The notes below the pieces were generated by a model that saw only the letters and a program-made list of their open reading frames with translations, did no database searches and had not been told where the DNA came from. Positions 1-13,400 of a DNA stretch of 64,000 nt are shown piece by piece. The DNA comes from Paracentrotus lividus (Eukaryota; Echinodermata; Echinoidea; Camarodonta; Echinidae): assembly GCA_940671915.1 (NCBI GenBank), contig CALNVZ010003433.1, positions 47,775,134 to 47,839,133 of the forward strand, in the 5' to 3' direction. Both the position numbers and the translations under genes were made by a program. Position 1 is the stretch's first letter. Every line of letters starts with the position of its first letter.

Positions 1-360
1 ATGGGGTTCAGAGGTGCATGTCATTGGTGGTCTGAGAGACATATCACTAAAATGGTAATGAGTTGCACTTTCCAGCGATATAAACTTTACAATCACCACA
101 GTAATATTTTTAAATTATTTTTTGAATTATTGATAATCGAAGTTGGGTTCCCTTTTTAGGCACAGTGAAACAACCCATCTCGATGAGCGTGAAAGTGAAC
201 CACTCACAATTTTGCATGTTATTTTCAAAATAATGGGGTTCAGTGAGGCGTGACGTTGGTGAGCTGAGAGAGGTATCATTAAAATGGTAATGAGTTCCAC
301 TTTCCAGAGATATTATATTATAATCACTGTCGTAATATTGTAGAAATTATTATTGGTCAA
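1..360. repeat. Diverged direct repeat, two units
   Basis: The segment beginning AATGGGGTTCAG at about 1 recurs at about 231 and continues through TGGTAATGAGTT and a CTTTCCAG-type stretch. It represents two diverged units of about 230 bp. No coding potential seen. Confidence 0.6.
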
Positions 361-396
361 ACTAGGGTTTCCTTTTTTTCTGATACACCCCGTATA

Positions 397-1399
397 CAGT
401 GTGTTCCTAAAAAAAGAGGACCGAAGTTCAAAGGTCAGTCATTCCAAAAGTATATGGTTTATTCTTGTGATTTGTTACTAGAATATAAGTAACTCATCAG
501 CTTTAATTTGAGACATTGCTGACGTCTAAATTGTAATGGGTCACAGAGTTAGGGTCCTTTGAAGGTAATAGGTACAAAACCCGTTTTTTTCCAAGTTTTT
601 GGTTTTTGGGGTACGAAACAAAATTTTTGTTAGTTTTTGGTTTCATCGTTTTGGGGTATTTTTTCACACAAGGTTTCAATGAAATTCAATCTCATTTTCC
701 AAAGGACCACTGGCAATGAGATGGGTTCACTATTATGGGCCTCTGGAGTCGTGGTGATGTCGTGGTGACGTCTCCTGAGACTTCAGGCGCGTGGGGTAAA
801 TCGAACAAAAGTCTGAAAAAATTGTCAATCCTTTTCGATTTCTTTTAATCGCTAGCAAGTTCCGACAAAGTTTCTGAGAAGTCGTGGATACTTTCGTGCA
901 TATTAGGGGACGTCGCGGCAACCCACCGAGACGTCACAGAGACTTGCTTGCGTCTGAAAGAGTCTACTAAAATATTGAACATGTTTGACATTTGTTTGGT
1001 TTTCTCGCGACTTCCTGGAGACTCAGGATCCGTCGCAGTGACCTCTCCGAGACTCCAGAGACTCATAATTAAGAACGCATCTCATTACCAGTGGAGAAAT
1101 CACTTTAGCAAAGAAGATGCATTTCATTGAAACTTGCTGAAAGAGAATCCAATGACACCAATTACTTAAGAAAGGTTTGTTTCATACCCGAAAACCACAA
1201 ACTTGGAAAAAACGGGTTTTGTACCTATCGCCTTCAAAGACCCTAACTCTGTGACCCATTACACTTTGGACGTCAGCAATGTCTCAAATTAAGCTGATGA
1301 GTTACTTAATATTTTAGTAAACGAATCACAAGAATAAACCATATACTTTTGGAATGACTGACCTTTGAACTTCAGTCCTCTTTTTTTAGGAACACACTG
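397..1399. mobile_element. TA-flanked element with arms of about 320 bp
   Basis: CAGTGTGTTCCTAAAAAAAG at the left is matched by its inverse ending CACACTG at 1399, with TA on both sides. The arms stay similar inward to about 723 and 1076. The centre holds GACGTCTC-like words but no transposase. One arm recurs alone at 24851-25070. Fits a Tc1/mariner-type nonautonomous element. Confidence 0.8.
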
Positions 1400-2260
1400 T
1401 ATAGTCTTTTCCAGCTAAAAGTGTATTCAACAGCATTTTTTAACCCCCCGGTTTTTTGGTAGAATCTGATTGATGGAATGGAATAACACATTTGAAAGTA
1501 AAATGTAGGTCTACATCAGTCAGATAATCCTCACTGTATTCAAAAATCTTTTACTTTAACGCTCTGCTACAAAGTCAATTTGATACAAAAGCTGAAGAGA
1601 AGTAGGATTTTGTTTGTGATTTCCATATAAATTTGGATAAATTTCAATAAACTTTTAAGATGAAATTTCAAAATTCTTTGCAGAGGCATGTTTGCCTCCA
1701 GTAATACATGTACAAAATAAAATGGGGAAAATGAAAATCAGTCGACATTTGAAGAAAAAGTTCTTTGTGATTTTGGAACAAATTTGCATAAATTAGCATA
1801 AACAATGTTTAAGACACAATTGCAAATTCTGTGTTCAATTTCTGTGCGCCATATGTACATGTAGTCCCTTTAAAATAAACAAAAACAAATTAAAATTGGT
1901 CAACAGGTTGAAAGTAAGTACCATTTTGTGATATGCACACACGTACAGAGCCTGTTTCACATTCCCCTTCAGAACTTTGATTGGTGGAGACAAATAAAGG
2001 TTCAGTGGGTCTCGGCAAGCTTAACTTTAATCAAATGAAGTTAAGTAAATGGAAACACCTCGCAATATGGGGCATATAGTCAGGCAGCTGCGAGTCTTTT
2101 GATCAAACAAACGAGGAAGAACCCCACAAATTATTGAAAAAACAAAAATAAAATAGTTGTTAAAAAAGGAAAAAATGCACATCTTCACCAAAATTTTCAA
2201 TTTTTCCAATTTTAATCTGATTTCAAAATAGCACAAACATTGAGACAATTTAATACTCTA
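1400..2260. other. No recognised feature
   Basis: AT-rich sequence with no exon-like frame and no clear repeat structure. Confidence 0.4.
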
Positions 2261-3180
2261 CAGTGCGTATCAATAAAAACGGGACAGTTTTGAAAAGTCT
2301 GTCAAAATTTCGTTTCAAATTATGATGTCTATATTTTGATGTTAATAGATGCTCTGAAGTGTTATCTTTCAGATGCCATTAAAAAAAGTAATATTAATTA
2401 ATGCTTGAGCGCACACAGAACATTTTTGTCAGGGGCTCAAAAAGAGGCTTGCGCACAAAATTTTTTTGACTTTTTGACTGATTCTTCAAATGATTGATTA
2501 AATCGTTGGAAGAAGGAAATCGACTCAAAAGACTAACATAATCATTGATCAGTGAAACGCAACAATCAATCCCAATGGGAGTACCTGATTCATAATAGTA
2601 ATGATTCACAATAAATAATACCCTTTGAATTTAACGAAAGCCTTTTTTCCTGTTTTTTAACCCCCCCCCCCCCCCCCCGGACAAAAACTCTGCGTGTTCG
2701 CTCAAGCATGAACGAAGCAAACAAAGCAATCAATTAGTAAATCAATCAATCAATCAATTAACCAATTAACCAAATCCCCTTCATTTGGGTTTACAAAAAG
2801 AAGGATTATTCATTGCTAAAAAATAACATATTAAAATGAAAAACAAAAACAAGAACAAAATAATTCAAGCAAATAAATAGCTTTGTAAATGGACTTTAAA
2901 AGCATAATTCAAAAATAATGGCAAAGATAATGAAAATGTTAAGAGGAAGTCTGCTGATTACCAAGAAGTCTGCTGATTATATTTCTCATTTTCTTTCATT
3001 TTTTGAGCCCCTGACAAAAACGTACAGTCTGTGCTCAAGCATGAACAAAACTTTTTTTTTTATGGCATTTGAAGATTAAGACTTCAGAGCATCTATTAAT
3101 ATCAAAATATAGACATCATAATTTGAAACGAAATTTTGACAGACTTTTCAAAACTGTCCCGTTTTTATTGATACGCACTG
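2261..3180. mobile_element. TIR element, CAGTGCGTATC family, copy 1
   Basis: Termini CAGTGCGTATCAATAAAAAC and its inverse; arms of at least 150 bp. The interior has poly-C at about 2660 and CAAT repeats, with no transposase frame. TA flanks the left end. A longer copy lies at 53144-54473. Confidence 0.85.
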
Positions 3181-4373
3181 CATTTTGACAATAAATTTAG
3201 TGTGTTTAGAAAATGAATTCTGTTACTTTTCTTCAAAATATAATTTGTTGTAAATTGGGCACTCTTTTTTGGCGCCTCCACTCGTAGGGACCATATGCAG
3301 CAGAGATGCACTACCAGACTTTTAGTTTGGTAACTACGGGGTTCTTCATCATGTTTTCCAATACTCAGATATAGGTACCTCGTTCGTTTGATTAAAAGCC
3401 TCGCAGGTGCCTGACTAATAATAAAAGGCATTCAAGGATCTGCAAACACAGTATCAAACACACATACATGTATGCTTCTTGATAAATTAGTTTATGTTAA
3501 GTTTAAAATACTCATGGCAAAAACCAAAAACATGTACATGTATACATAGAATTTTACAGCAATCAATGCATAAAAAAAAAAATGTTGATGCATGAGAGCA
3601 CACACAGCAAGATAATACCTTGGCTATTGATGACATTATCTGATTCATCATCAATTTATCTTTTAACCTTTTGACCCTAAGATCAGGGTCGTCATCACGT
3701 CTGAAGGAGAAAAATCTAGCCTGATGATATAAACATAAATCCCTCATGATTTTCATGTGATTGGCAAACAAGATTGTGATGTTCTAATTCACAATCAAAA
3801 AGATTACATTCAAGGGCAATCCAACCCCGAGTATAAATCTATCTGTTCTTCAGTTTTATTGTTTCATAATTGTTGGGTCTGTAAGATTTCACTCAGAAAC
3901 GTTCCGCAAAGACTTCATATAGAGATAATTTTGTTTAGATGAATGGCCCCTCACTGCTACATGTACATGTGTACCTCAGAGCGGCAATTAGGAAGCTTCA
4001 GATATTTATCACAACATAGCCCACGACGCATTAGAATTATAATCACTGCATTTGAAGAGGTTTGTCTTTTGTTGTCCTTTGTGTCATTGCATATGTGATT
4101 AGGGAATGTGCCTCTTCCAATTGTTGGTTCCTTGGCGGAGAGTTTATGTAAGGAAAAAAACATGGCTATTAATTTTAATCCAATAAATTATTCTAGAGAC
4201 AGAAGAATCTTAACTTTAACTTCTCTGTCACTAGGCTGAAGAAATGAGCTGATACAGTCACTGAAAGCTAATATATAATGGGAACCAGGTAATTTTCCTG
4301 ACTGTGTCAAAAGAACATTGTCACAAATTTACTCAAAATTATGTGAAAAAAACAATCTTGTATAGATACGTAC
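3181..4373. other. PLCL intron 13 sequence, nothing recognised
   Basis: No frame here continues the PLCL linker or matches the Y domain. No repeat recognised. Confidence 0.4.
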
Positions 4374-4469
4374 TTTCTTGATCTTCTTTCCTCTGTCTGT
4401 ATCTGATCCCTCATCTTCATCTGTCACTTCACCTTCATCTCCTTCAAAGTCATCTGGTAGCTTCTTGCC
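4374..4469 (-). CDS. PLCL: PLCL exon 13: start of X-Y linker
   Basis: Acceptor GTTTCAG and donor GTACGT; 96 nt. Encodes [20 protein letters not shown], then a basic tail ending GKKIKK. Mammalian PLCL1 has the same GKKLP to EGEVTDEDE arrangement. Lys520 is the second catalytic-site lysine. The frame stays open into an intron that runs off the left edge. Confidence 0.93.
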
Positions 4470-7400
4470 CTGAAACATACATCATAATAATAATAATATT
4501 AAGCATTTATAATGCGCCATCTATCTAGTAAACTATTCAGAGGCGCAGCTAATATTATTACCCGGCTATAGCCTTAGCTGCCCTAATGAAGGGCGCTTAA
4601 GCATTCAAGGAACTTCTTCCAACCGGTACTCATTTACCTTACTTGGGTCAAGTCTGGCAAATTGTAGATTAATATCTTGCCAAAGGACATTAGTGGAATG
4701 GACGGGATTCAAACCACGTACCTTGTGATCGTCAGTTCGCCGACTTATCCACATGACCACACCACCTCTACATCATTCGTTTGTTTCACTATTACATGTA
4801 GGTACAAGGCTGATGGCTGATATTCTTTCAAAATGCGACCCGGACATGGTAATATTTTATATTTTACAATATTGTCAAAAAATATACTCCACAAAAGTCG
4901 TCAAAGTCATCAAGAACAAAACTTTCACATTTTTGCAAAAAGATGAAGAAACAATAATAATTTTGCTCACAAGCTCACATCCTGCATTTGTATGCTGCAG
5001 CAAATCGAATCATTCATTATAAAGTTCACAAAACTAGCTTTCATTGTGCTGATGGTTCTTTAATTGCGGAGCAGACAATTTACTCTATAGCAGACGACAC
5101 CCTTCGCAAAATTTGTGTTTTTTCCATCGAAACAGCTAGCATCTCACTAATTTGTCATATTTTTATTTTGAAAGAGTGGACGAATCTGTTTTTGTTTGCT
5201 TTCTGTGCATCTATAACCCAAGTTTAGTTGAAAAGGGAGCAATGGTTGCAAAGTTGAGAAGAGAGTATTGCAGGTAAACTCAACCTCAAATGACCTTAAC
5301 CCGTTGGGGACTGAGCCCGAATATTTTCGGGCTGAGGTCTATGGGAAATGTGTGTTGTAGCCAAATCAGCCCGTCTCCTACAGGTTAAACCTCACCATGA
5401 GACCTCGAGAATTTACCACCCCAGGTGGGTTGCCAAATGGAACAAACAGTTGCTAAGTTGTAAGTTGTGAAGTAAACTTTATTATTTGTGATGGACACAG
5501 GACGGACAGACAGACACCACTCGGATCCCTAAAGCTGCATCCACACATTGCGGACTAAGCTGGCAGTTCATGGCCATTGTGCAAAGTGCAAAAATATAGA
5601 CAGAGTCTAGGCAACTCAATTCTACAGTTATCAATATGGGGCATTTCATTTGCATCATATCCTCCAAACGATGGATGCCATCTCATCTCGTAACCCTGAT
5701 GTTGGGTTCGCAATCATGGGTGATTTCAATGACCTTGACACAACATCTTTAGTATCTGATAGGAACTTTGTGCAAGTTGTAGATAAGCCAACGCGGGGAG
5801 ACAGAATTTTGGACAAAATCATCACTAATTTCGGTGCTCACTATAAGCAACCTTCTGTCATGTCACCACTTGGAGGAAGTGATCATTGTACAATTATGTG
5901 GTCACCCATTAATGCCGCCATCTCAAAATCGAATCTAACGCGAAAGAGGGTGACATGACCAATGAAGGACAGTGCCACCCATGAGTTTGGAGCTAAGCTT
6001 ATCACACAAGATTGGTCTGATGTGTATGAATGTGAAAATGTAGATGACAAATGTAACAAGTTCTACAGCTCCCTGCTACCGATGATAGACACTCACTTCC
6101 TGACAAAGACAACAAAAGTACACGATCAGGACAAACCATGGATGACGCCGGCCATCAAGTCTCTGATCCACCAACGGCAGTCAGTGTTTACAAAACAAAG
6201 ACAATGTCAGATGGCACCAGCTTAAGAACAAGGTAAAGCGTCTGATTGAATCAAGCAAAGAATGACTACTAAGTTAACAGAGTCAAAAAGTTCAAGAAAT
6301 CAAACCCATCTCAATGGTACAAGCACATAAAGTGCATGACGAGTGGTCAGACCAAATCACCGTCAGTTTCTATTCCCAGACTAGAACCATCTGATCTCGA
6401 GGGATGCGCGAAAGAGATCAACACCTTCTTTGCCAACATAGCAAACGACATCCCGAAAATGGATACATCGAAGCTGCCTTCATACCTTCCTGCCGATAAG
6501 TCCCTTCCCCTAGTCCAACGGTGGGAGGTCTTTCAAGTGCTTAATCGTATCAAACAGCGCAACGCCCCAGGTCCTGACAGGATACCAGCTAGCATTATTA
6601 ATATGTTCTCCTATGAGCTGTGCATACCCATGTGTGATATCCTCAATGCGTCCTTTCAACAAGCAGTTGTGCCATCTTGTTGGAAACGTGCGTATGTAGT
6701 GCCGATCCCGAAAACTCCACAGCCAACCATCGAGAATCTTCGACCTCTGTCACTTACGGATCATTTTGCAAAAGTGGCCGAAAAGTTTGTATCCAAATGG
6801 GCGATACGGGACATGGAAGGTTCCATCGACGAGGCCTAGTTTGGCAACAGGAAAGGAATGTCGACATCACATTATCTAATTGACGTACTCAACATGGTAC
6901 AAGCCCACGCTGACAAACCTAAATCAATCTCAACTCTAAATTGCTAGATATGAATGTCACGCCTGGTGTTGTAGCATGGATATGTGATTTCCTTACAGAT
7001 CGGGAGCAGTGTGTTAAGTACAAAACAGCGATCTCGGATTGGGTGAGACTACGAGCTGGTGCCCCTCAGGGAACTCGTCTTGGCTCTCTGATTTTCCTCT
7101 GTCTCATAATGACGCATGCAGAGATAGCCGGAATTCGCACTGGAAATACGTGGATGACCTGTCGATCCTAGAATGTAGAAAATCGAACAAAATCGCTTCT
7201 ATACAAGATAGTGCAAATGAGCTCCAGCAGTGGACTAACAACAACATGAAGCTCAATCCTAGCAAATGTACTGTAATGCATGTCACCTTCATGCGAACCA
7301 GTCCCCCTAATCCTACCGTCCAACTAGAAGGACAAAACCTGAGAGAAGTCCAGGTTATGAAGGTATTGGGAGTCTTCATTCAAAACAATTTGAGATGGAC

Positions 7401-10400
7401 ATGTCATGTTAACGAGATTACCAAGCGCGCAAGCATGAGGCTGCATATGCTACGCATCCTGAAAGGCTTCAAGCTACCAGTAGAAGATCTAATGACTATC
7501 TACTGTTCGCATGTCAGACCAGCATTAGAACACTGTGCACCAGTCTGGCACTCTGGTCTTGACGCATCTTAAACTAAACATATCGAGAAGGTGCAGAAGC
7601 CCGCATGTCGCCTCATGTTTGGGCGCGCATATGTAAGCTATGAACACGCCCTTTCGGTACTCAACATCCCTACTCTCGAGAAACGGAGAGAGAGCCTCTG
7701 CATGGAACTAGCCAAAGGTCTAACTTTACCTTCTTCACAGTTTCATGATTGGCTCCCTCCAACTCGGGCAGTTGCCCACCAAAGATCTCTACCCAATGAT
7801 TGTATGTACACTGAGGTGCACTGTAGAACTGAGCGTTAAAAAGAGAGCGCAATCCCGTACTTGGTTAGACTGTTGAATAACAACCAAATGGAATAATGTT
7901 CTAACGAAGAGGTGAGAAGAGCCCATAACATAAGTCAATTGTATCTAATTTGAACTGGGTTTATATCAATCATCATCAATTATACTTGTATTTATAAGTA
8001 TTTGTATTTGTGTTATATTGTATACGTTATCTTATGTTTTTATTTTGTTTAAAAAATTGTAATTCGGCCTTTGGCCGCGATGAAATTTTGCTAAATAAAC
8101 CAATTCAATTCAATTCAATTCAATACTGTGCTTGCCTAACATAGTAGCACAAAACAAAACGTGAGATGTTGATACTTACCGCTCTTCTTCTTCTTTCGTA
8201 TGAGTTATAGTAGTAAGTAGTGTTGTAAGTCAGGCTATTTCTCGAAGTTGGGTAAGCCAATTGATTTGTGCATCATTTGGGCTTGTTAGGTCAGTCATCC
8301 CATCAGGTGGTTGGAGGTCAGGGCAGCTGTAGATAATGTGATCTGCCGTCTGCTCATCTGCACCGCAGATGCATGCTGGTGAATCGCGAAGCTTCCATCG
8401 GTGCATGTTGGCATTGAATCTGCCAACCCCTGTTCGTAGCCGGTTGAGTGTTACCCACTCCCTCCGAGGTAGATTAGAGCCAGCAGGAGCTTTGATGCCA
8501 AGGGGAGTAGTGAACTGCCGTGGGCGAATCGTCTCTTCCCAGCTCTTTTCCCATTCCTGGATGAGACTGAACTCTGATCTGCTGAGGGCGGCTGCGTGTC
8601 GGGAGAAAGGTCGGCGTGATCGAAGGCGTTGTCGACCTAGGTCCTGAGAATTTGTCGTTATTTTGTGTAAGAGGTGGTCATCATCAACCAAGGATTTGGT
8701 TGTCAGCTTGTCTGTTAGATGCTCTCGACGTAGTCTTGGTGGCGCAATTCCAGCTAGGACTGGAAGAAGATCAGTTGGTGTTGGGCGAAGGCATCCAGTG
8801 ATCAGACGCATGGTGTCATTTAGTGCACGGTCCAGCTTCTTGGTGTGTGTGCTCCTGCACCACGCTTGAGCAGCATATTCAGCAGAGCTGTAGACCAGAG
8901 CTAGAGCACCTGTGCGAAGGGTAGATGTTGATGCACCCCATGATGTACCAACCAAGGGACGCAACAAGTTGTTCCTTGCTGAAACCTTTGCTCGCAGGGC
9001 TTCAAGGTGATGTCTGTATGTCAGCTGTCTGTCCAGTTTCACTCCAAGGTATGTTGGATGGGGGTTGTTTGGTAGAGGTGTACCATCGTGGACAACAGAA
9101 ATCTGTCGATTGGCTTCTTTTGTGTTGAGATGGAAGGCAGACGCTGTCGTCTTTGCAACGCTCAGTTTCAGTCTCCACATCTTGAGGTAGTCTGCAAGGA
9201 GCTTCATATCAGCTGAAAGAATTTCCTCCACCTTAGTCCAATTCTGTATACAGCAATGCCCGATCATCTGCATAGCCATACTTACCGCTCAAAGCAAGCG
9301 ATGTGGGAAGTCTTGCCTTAACCTCCAAGTGGGCGAAACCATAACAAAACTGATCTAGATTGGAACCATATACTGACCTTGATAATAATTTTGCCTTGAA
9401 GATGATGAGGTGACGGTAGATAGCTAAGATCATCATCAACTGGACCGCTATGAAGCTTCTCACCAAACACTGATGTAATATAGTGAGCCATTGTTCTTTG
9501 TTGTTCAACACTGCAGTGGTTCTCTATTGATACGATCACTGGGTAGCTGTGAATGAAAGACAATTTGATTATGTCACTGCATTCAATAGTTGTCAATGGC
9601 ATACACAATACAATGTTATCAGCATACAATGCCTTAACTTAATCCAGAACATATACAGTACTCATAATGATCTTTCATTTCATTTTCATTTATTTATTTT
9701 CACAATACAGCAAAAATAATTTACAGAACAAAACAATCAGTGAATAAGATAAATTAAGCTTAACATAGATATAGTCAAAATACAAAATACATTTGTAACA
9801 ATATCCAATATGTAACTTATCAAAATGAATTATTAAGCCGAGGCTGTATTGCGATGGAAACCAATGAAGCAAAGCTTGTTATTAAGGTTCCCAGAATATC
9901 AAATTTGTGTTGAAAAGAAGGAAAAAAAAATTAAGAAGACAAAACAAGACACACGCAAAACAGAAAACAGGACAGAACGGCACAAAGACAAGACAAAATA
10001 AGAATGACCTTCTGCAGATAATGATATTTAGCATTATAAGAAGCTATATGTTTGGCTTGAGTTTACGTTTAAAAATAAAAAACCTGGGAGCGTTTTAAGC
10101 GACTCTTCGCAGGGTATTTCCCAAAAACTTGGTCCGCTATAAACACAGTCTTTTGCTTATAAATAGTTCGTACCATAGGGAGATGAAAGGAGGATGACAA
10201 TGTTGTGGGGTAAGAATGAAAATGTTGAGTTTTTAGAAAACAATGCGCTTAGCGATGCTGGAAGCTCACCTTTGTTCAATTGAAACATAAAACTGCCCAA
10301 ACGTAAATTGTATAAATCTTCTATTTTTAACACTTTATTAGAAAAGAACAAATGGTTTGAGTGAGCTAGTCTATTTTCGTAACATATAATTCTCATTGCT

Positions 10401-13400
10401 CTTTTTTGGATTATTAATAACCTCTCTTAATTACGTTGAGACGAGTTTCCCCAAGCTAAAAGCCCATAATTTAAGTAAGGGAAGAATAAGTGTGTTGTAT
10501 AATTTTAATAAAATATTGGAGGGGAGGAAGGAAATTCAATTTATTCAGACGCCTACATTTCGGCTAAGATTTTACATATATGTGAAATGTGCTGCTTCCA
10601 AGAAAGCTTTGGTATCAATTTCAAGACCCAGGTTTTCGTAGAGTCAACAAGCTCTATTACATTATCATTAAGAATTACGTTATGAGGTAACATTTTCTTA
10701 GAATTGCTGAAAAGCATGCCATGAGTCTTAACAACGTTTAAAGATAATTTATTGCAACAAATCCATTCGTAAATACTATTTAACCCAAGTAACGGTGTTA
10801 AAAGCATTCAGGAATCTTTGTGGGAGAAAAAGACACTGGTATCGTCAGCGTATATATAAATGAATAAGTCGCTAGAGATTTCTGAAAATCATTGATATAT
10901 ATGATAAATAAGGCGTCCTAAAAGAGAACCCTGTGGATACCGCCAGTTATGGCGTTAAAATTAGAGTTGAGTCATTTATACATACAATTGTTTTCTTCCC
11001 GTGAGATAACTTCTGTACCAATCCAAGCCTTTCCCGAATTCCATAATATGATATATTTTTAAGTAATATTTTGTATTAATTGTATCAAAGCCTTGGATAG
11101 GTCCAAAAATATCCAAGACTGTGGATGTTTGTCAATAGCAGTTTGCTATATGATTAATAAAGTATAAGATTGCATGTGTTTGAGGTGTATTGTCTAAGCC
11201 AAACTGCGAGTTTGATAGGCAAATCAAAGTTCCTTAATAAATGTTATTGTGCGGTTATACATAATTTTTTCTAATATTTTGGAGATAGAAGACAATAGTG
11301 ATATAGGTCTATAGTTTCCTACTTCAGTTGGATACCTTTTTTATACACAGGAATGACTTTGGAAATTTTCATCTTATCAGGAACAACACCACTGACAAGG
11401 GACAAGTTTATTATATCTCCTAAAAGGAGTAACAATCTCAGAAATTATATTTTTAATAGTCATTTGTAATATGGTCCAAACCCAGGACTTTTTCTTACTT
11501 TTCAATTCTTTCACAATTTTTTAATTTCAATTGCATCAGTAGGAGTGAGGAAAAGGGAGTTAGGATTCCTGTCGGTTAAAAAGGACTCAAACTTTTTGTC
11601 AGTGTGCGGTATAGCATCGGCAAGGTTTGAGCCAATTTTCCGAGAAGTAATGTTAAAACCAGCAGCTACATTGTATGTCAGAATCATTATCAGTAACATT
11701 ATTTCAATCTTTAATCCATTAATTTTCTTCTGAGACTTCTTTTATTCAAACTTCATTAATTATTTTCCAAGTTTTTTTCATGTTATTAACATTGGATTCA
11801 AATTTTGAAAAATAAAATTTCTTTTTTTCAAATCGCAAAAGGGATGATAATGTGTTTTTATATTTGACATATTTTTCATGAGTTAAGATCGTTGGATTAG
11901 CAGAGATATTTGTAGTAAAGGTTATTTTTCTGTTGATACATCTGAGAAGTGATTTAGTGACCGCAGGATTGCGTGGTGTCCGTTACTTTTTGGTCCGTAA
12001 TTAACAAGGGGTATACATTCGTTTAAATTGTCGGTAAGAATAGTCATAAATTTATTGTAAGATCTGTTAAACATCGTCAATTGCCAGCACTTCAGACAAT
12101 CTAATGAACTAGTTTTTCTTTCAGTCTTGCTATTTTTTCAGAAGTGAATTTTCTCACTCTTTTCACAGGAGTTAGCGATTTGTTCAAAAAAAAGACAATA
12201 TCCTTGCAAATATTACAAATGATCAGATATATCTGATAAAATAACACCAGAATCAGTTTCTTTTTCAACATTGGAAAAAATATTATCGATTAAAGTATCT
12301 GAATGATTAGAAAATCTAGTGGGGTCGGGTGATAAGTGGAGAAAGGAGAATGACAATATGGTATCTAAAAAGTTTTGTGTAAAATTATCAATCTTGTATT
12401 TGAGGAGAATCTATATTAAAGTCTCCCATCAAAAAAACAATGTTTGTTTGGACTAGAGGGCTTGAAAGCAGCCTCATGCATTTCAGTGAGGAATGTATTT
12501 ATGATCGGAAGAAGGTGGCCGGTAAACCGTTCCAAACAATTAGCTTTTTCTTCTAGAATTTTATTTCAATAAAAACAGTCTCCATCGTTTCATTCATAAG
12601 ATTTAAATCGTTAGAACATTGTGATGTATGTGCTGCGGGATGAAAAGCGCTACTCACCTCCTGCGTTTATTCATTCTATTATTGAAAACAATTATGCCTG
12701 GGCAAGGAGTATATAGTGTGAGATTATCTGCAAACCACGTTTCTGTCAAACAATTATAATATGAAATCTGCCATTGATATTATCTAACAATGTAACCAAA
12801 ATTGTTCGAAATTTTTATTTGCACTACGAATGTTAATATGTAAAAATTTCAAATCTTTGTCCCAGCTGAACGGAGTTTATCTGCGAACTGGTTCTGAGTA
12901 TAGTACTGCGAAGTAACCATAGAGTTATATCTGTCGTCGAAAAGAATATTCAAATTCAGGAGCATTTTCATTTATACGTAGAAAATATTTTGTTCATACT
13001 GATCATCAGAAAATTGGAATGTTATCAGTATTATGACGTGATTGCATAAAATATTAAATTCGCTGTCATTTACATTATTTAATGGAAAACTAGTCATGAG
13101 AGTTAGAACAATACAGAATTTAAAACCCAAAGAATTCCAGTATAAAGTTGTCTCTAGAGATGGAACAAATAAGGTCCGCCAAACACAGAATTGGTCATTA
13201 ATTGCAGAAGGCCCACATTGAACGAATAACAAAAACAAGACAATAAAAAGCAGTACATGCGATTGCGCAGGCATCATACTCGTCAATTTTGTGCAAATAA
13301 TATGAAGAAAAAAAAACAGAACCAAAAAGACTGAAGCTCTCAGCAAACGCCCTTTTCTGTGACAAGAAGGAAGACCTGTGTTACATCAATGGTATTGTAT

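Noticed and set aside
5482-5667. Short minus-strand frame before the LINE
   Set aside because: No domain or splice support; in the 5' junction zone of the retrotransposon.
8160-8184. Possible small PLCL exon encoding KKRR before a GTAAGT donor
   Set aside because: The GAA repeat is the 3' tail of the LINE and the donor-like sequence is its target duplication; exon 12 joins exon 13 in phase without it.
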